From NCBI RefSeq assembly GCF_964199755.1, contig NC_133896.1:94302200-94366199 (forward strand): a stretch of DNA of 64,000 bases. Reading direction: 5' to 3'. Position numbers and translations under genes: made by a program. The notes under the pieces were generated by a model. That model saw only the letters and a list, made by a program, of their open reading frames with translations, was not told the origin of the DNA and did not search any database. The DNA is from Larus michahellis (lineage: Eukaryota; Chordata; Aves; Charadriiformes; Laridae). Positions 61,601-64,000 of the stretch are shown here, piece by piece; position 1 is the stretch's first letter, and every line of letters starts with the position of its first letter.

Positions 61601-61961
61601 TGTCCTGGTTCTGGTGGGGACAGGGTTGATTCTCCCCAGGTTCCAGTAGGGACACAGGTATTCCATCCCATGTGAGCCATGCCCACTCTGAGCTGCTGGG
61701 GGAGGGAGCAGGAAGTCGCTGCTTGGAGTGGGCTGGGGCATCATCCTGGGTTGGTTGGTGAGCAGAGGTTCTGTAATTGTGTTTGTATATTCCTCTATCC
61801 TTGTTACTGTTGTTGCTTTCTTGTTCCCTTTGCTGTTCTGTTAAACTGCCTTTGTCTCAACCCACGAGTTTTGCCTTTTTCTTCTGATTCTTCCCCGTGC
61901 TGAGGGAGCTCGAGAGAGTAGCACGTGGTTCTTTGTTGCCATCTGAGGCCAAACCATGACA
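61601..61961 (+). mobile_element. ERV-type solo LTR with near-perfect 5-bp target duplication
   Basis: It starts TGTCCTGGTTCTGG and ends AAACCATGACA, i.e. TG...CA boundaries, and includes the gtctcaacccacgagttttg block shared with the other LTRs here. The flanks are tgtgt (61596-61600) and tgcgt (61962-61966), a 5-bp target duplication with one C/T difference consistent with CpG decay. No internal retroviral genes are present. Confidence 0.8.
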
Positions 61962-62079
61962 TGCGTTTGCTATGGGGGCATAACAGGCCTCCATTTACGT
62001 ATCTCCAAAGATACTTAGCCCTCTCAGTCTTTTTTCTATGGTATGTGTGCAGACCAGAGCATCTGTGAGTTCACACAGC

Positions 62080-64000
62080 TGCTTCTTGTGGGGGACTTCA
62101 ATTTCCCAGATGTCTGCTGGAAATACTACGCAGCAGAGAGGGAACAGTCCCAGAGGTTCCTGGAGTGTGTGGAAGACAACTTCCTAACACAGCTGGTGAA
62201 GGAACCAACTAGGGGAAGTGCCCTACTGGACCTACTGTTTGTTAACAGAGAAGGTCTTGTGGGGGATGTAAAGGTTGGAGGTCGTCTTGGGCACAGTGAC
62301 CATGAAATGGTAGAATTTTCAATTCTTGGTGAGGCAAGGCGGGGAGCCAGCAGAACTGCCACCTTGGATTTCTGAAGGGCAGACTTTAGCCTGTTTAGGA
62401 GCATGGTCGAGAGTGTCCCTTGGGAGGCAGTTTTGAAGAGCAAAGGTGCCCAGGAAGGCTGGTCATACTTCAAGCAGGTGCTCTTAGAAGCACAGGAGAA
62501 GGCCATCCCCATGTCTCGAAAAACAAGCCGATGGGGAAGAAGACCAGCCTGGCTAAATAGAGAGCTTCAGCTGGACCTCAGGAAAAAAAGGAAAGCTTAC
62601 ATTCTCTGGAAAAGGGGGTTGGCAACTTATGTGGATTGTCAAGATATAACGAAGTTATGTAGGGGGAAAATTAGAAGGGCCAAAGCTCAAGCAGAACTCA
62701 GCTTGGCCACTGCAGTTAAAGACAATAAGAGATTCTTTCCGTATATCAATAGAAAGACTAGGGAAAATGTAGGCCCACTGATGAATGAGACGGGTGCCCT
62801 AGTGGTGGAAGACACAGAGAAGGCAGAGTTACTGAATGCCTTCTTTTCTTCGGTCTTCACTGCTAAAGGTGTCCCTCACGAATCCCATACCCTGGAGGCA
62901 AGGGGGAAGGTCTGGAGAGAGGAAGATTTTCCCTCAGTTGAGGAGGACCGGGTCAGAGACCGCTTGGCCAAGCTGGACATTCATAAGTCCATGGGCCCTT
63001 ATGGGATGCACCCGCGAGTGCTGAGAGAGCTGGCAGATGTTATTGCTAGACCACTCTCCATCGTCTTTGAAAGGTCATGGGGAACAGGAGAGGTGCCTGA
63101 GGACTGGAGGAAGGCTAACATCACTCCAATCTTCAAAAAAGGCAAGAAGGAGGACCCAGGGAACTACAGGCCGGTTAGTCTCACCTCTGTCCCTGGGAAG
63201 GTAATGGAGCGACTCATTCTGGATGTCGTCTCCAAACACGTTGAGGAACAGGAAGTTATTGGAAGTGGTCAACATGGATTTACCAAGGGTAAATCATGCT
63301 TGACCAATCTGATAGCTTTCTATGATGTTATAACGGGTTGGCTGGATGAGGGGAGAGCCGTAGATGTCATCTACTTTGACTTTAGCAAGGCTTTTGACAC
63401 TGTCTCCCGTAACATCCTCATTAGGAAGCTGAGGAAGTATGGGCTAGATGAGGTGACAGTGAGGTGGATTGAGAGCTGGCTGTGTGACAGAACTCAGAGG
63501 GTTGTGATCAGTGGCATAGAGTCTAGTTGGAGGCCTGTAACCAGTGGTGTCCCCCAGGGGTCAATACTTGGTCCAATTTTGTTCAGTATATTCATTAATG
63601 ACCTGGATGATGGGACAGAGTGTATCCTCAGCAAGTTCACTCATGATACCAAACTGGGAGGGGTGGCTGATACTGCAGAGGGCCGTGCTGCCATCCAGCG
63701 TGACCTGGACAGGCTGGACAGCTGGGCAGAGAAGAACCTAATGAGGTTCAACAAAAGCAAGTGCAAGGTCCTCCACCTGGGGAGGAAGAATGCTAAGCAC
63801 CAGTATAGGTTAGGGGTGGAGCTGCTGGGAAGTAGTTCTGAGGAGAAAGATCTGGGGGTCCTGGTAGACAGTAAACTATCCATGAGCCAACAATGTGCCT
63901 TTGTTGCCAAGAAGGCCAATGGAATCCTGGGCTGCATAGGGAAGAGTGTGGCCAGTAGGTCAAGGGAGGTCATTCTCCCCCTCTACTCTGCACTGGTGAG
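62080..64000 (+). mobile_element. CR1 LINE ORF2 copy, 5'-truncated, running off the window
   Basis: It starts within the endonuclease at LLVGDFNFPDVCWKYYAA, then FLECVEDNFLTQLVKEPTRG and HSDHEMVEFS. A TGA lies at 62373-62375 where the family has arginine. From 62376 the same frame is open to the window edge (about 541 codons) through the [76 protein letters not shown]. The catalytic box reads FTHD (CAT at 63642-63644) instead of FADD. The 3' end is outside the window. Confidence 0.93.
62080..64000 (+). pseudogene. CR1 ORF2 (endonuclease end plus reverse transcriptase), one stop and altered active site
   Basis: A single reading frame apart from the TGA at 62373. No indels were found over 1.9 kb, so it is fairly young. 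Loss of the first aspartate of the FADD box would by itself abolish polymerisation. It is distinct in sequence from the 55185-59293 copy (for example [20 protein letters not shown] against [20 protein letters not shown]), so it belongs to another CR1 subfamily. Confidence 0.9.

Noticed and set aside
62836..63024. Plus-strand 62-codon frame
   Set aside because: It overlaps the CR1 ORF2 in a different frame and is a shadow.
1..64000. CRISPR arrays, tRNA or rRNA genes, prokaryotic-style operons
   Set aside because: None seen; the window is vertebrate chromosomal DNA with split genes.

Overview
This window looks like nuclear DNA from a bird. The genes are split into short exons with GT/AG introns, intergenic DNA is long and gene-poor, and the interspersed repeats are CR1 LINEs (ending in the avian ATTCTRTG-type octamer tail) plus avian-type ERV solo LTRs. 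There are no operons, ribosome binding sites or CRISPR arrays. Most open frames here are chance or repeat-derived; the real genes were found by piecing exons together from splice sites, reading phase and protein-family similarity.

Three host genes are supported. (1) 1945-6332, plus strand: the 3' part of POPDC2 (Popeye-domain cAMP-binding membrane protein), with two alternative C-terminal ends. (2) 29405-9312, minus strand: a complete 11-exon PLA1A (phosphatidylserine-specific phospholipase A1). All exon phases agree and give 456 residues with Ser166, Asp190 and His260 in place. It is tail-to-tail with POPDC2. (3) 34671 to at least 60830, plus strand: a CD58-like (CD2-family) immunoglobulin receptor. 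It has a signal-peptide exon in a CpG island, a V-like exon without the usual disulfide, a C2 exon with four cysteines, a transmembrane exon, and at least five tiny cytoplasmic exons that are all phase 1-1, two of them a recent tandem duplication. It is head-to-head with PLA1A across about 5.3 kb.

Repeats by region: a CR1 3' fragment beside the PLA1A exon 8 donor; a 2.8 kb decayed CR1 and a GGAA microsatellite in PLA1A intron 2; a CR1 3' tail, an LTR and a 34-bp duplication in CD58-like intron 1; an LTR in intron 3; a minus-strand CR1 in intron 4; a nested pair (a nearly full-length CR1 inside an older CR1) filling intron 6; a solo LTR at 61601-61961; and a long CR1 ORF2 copy running off the right edge.

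POPDC2 next to PLA1A is the arrangement I recall from human 3q13.33. A CD58-like gene beside PLA1A, where I recall ADPRH and CD80 in human, suggests an avian-lineage rearrangement or a different ancestral order. I found no novel prokaryote-style or defence system. The most notable items are the two POPDC2 C-termini, the modular CD58-like tail, the duplicated CpG-island element and the nested CR1.
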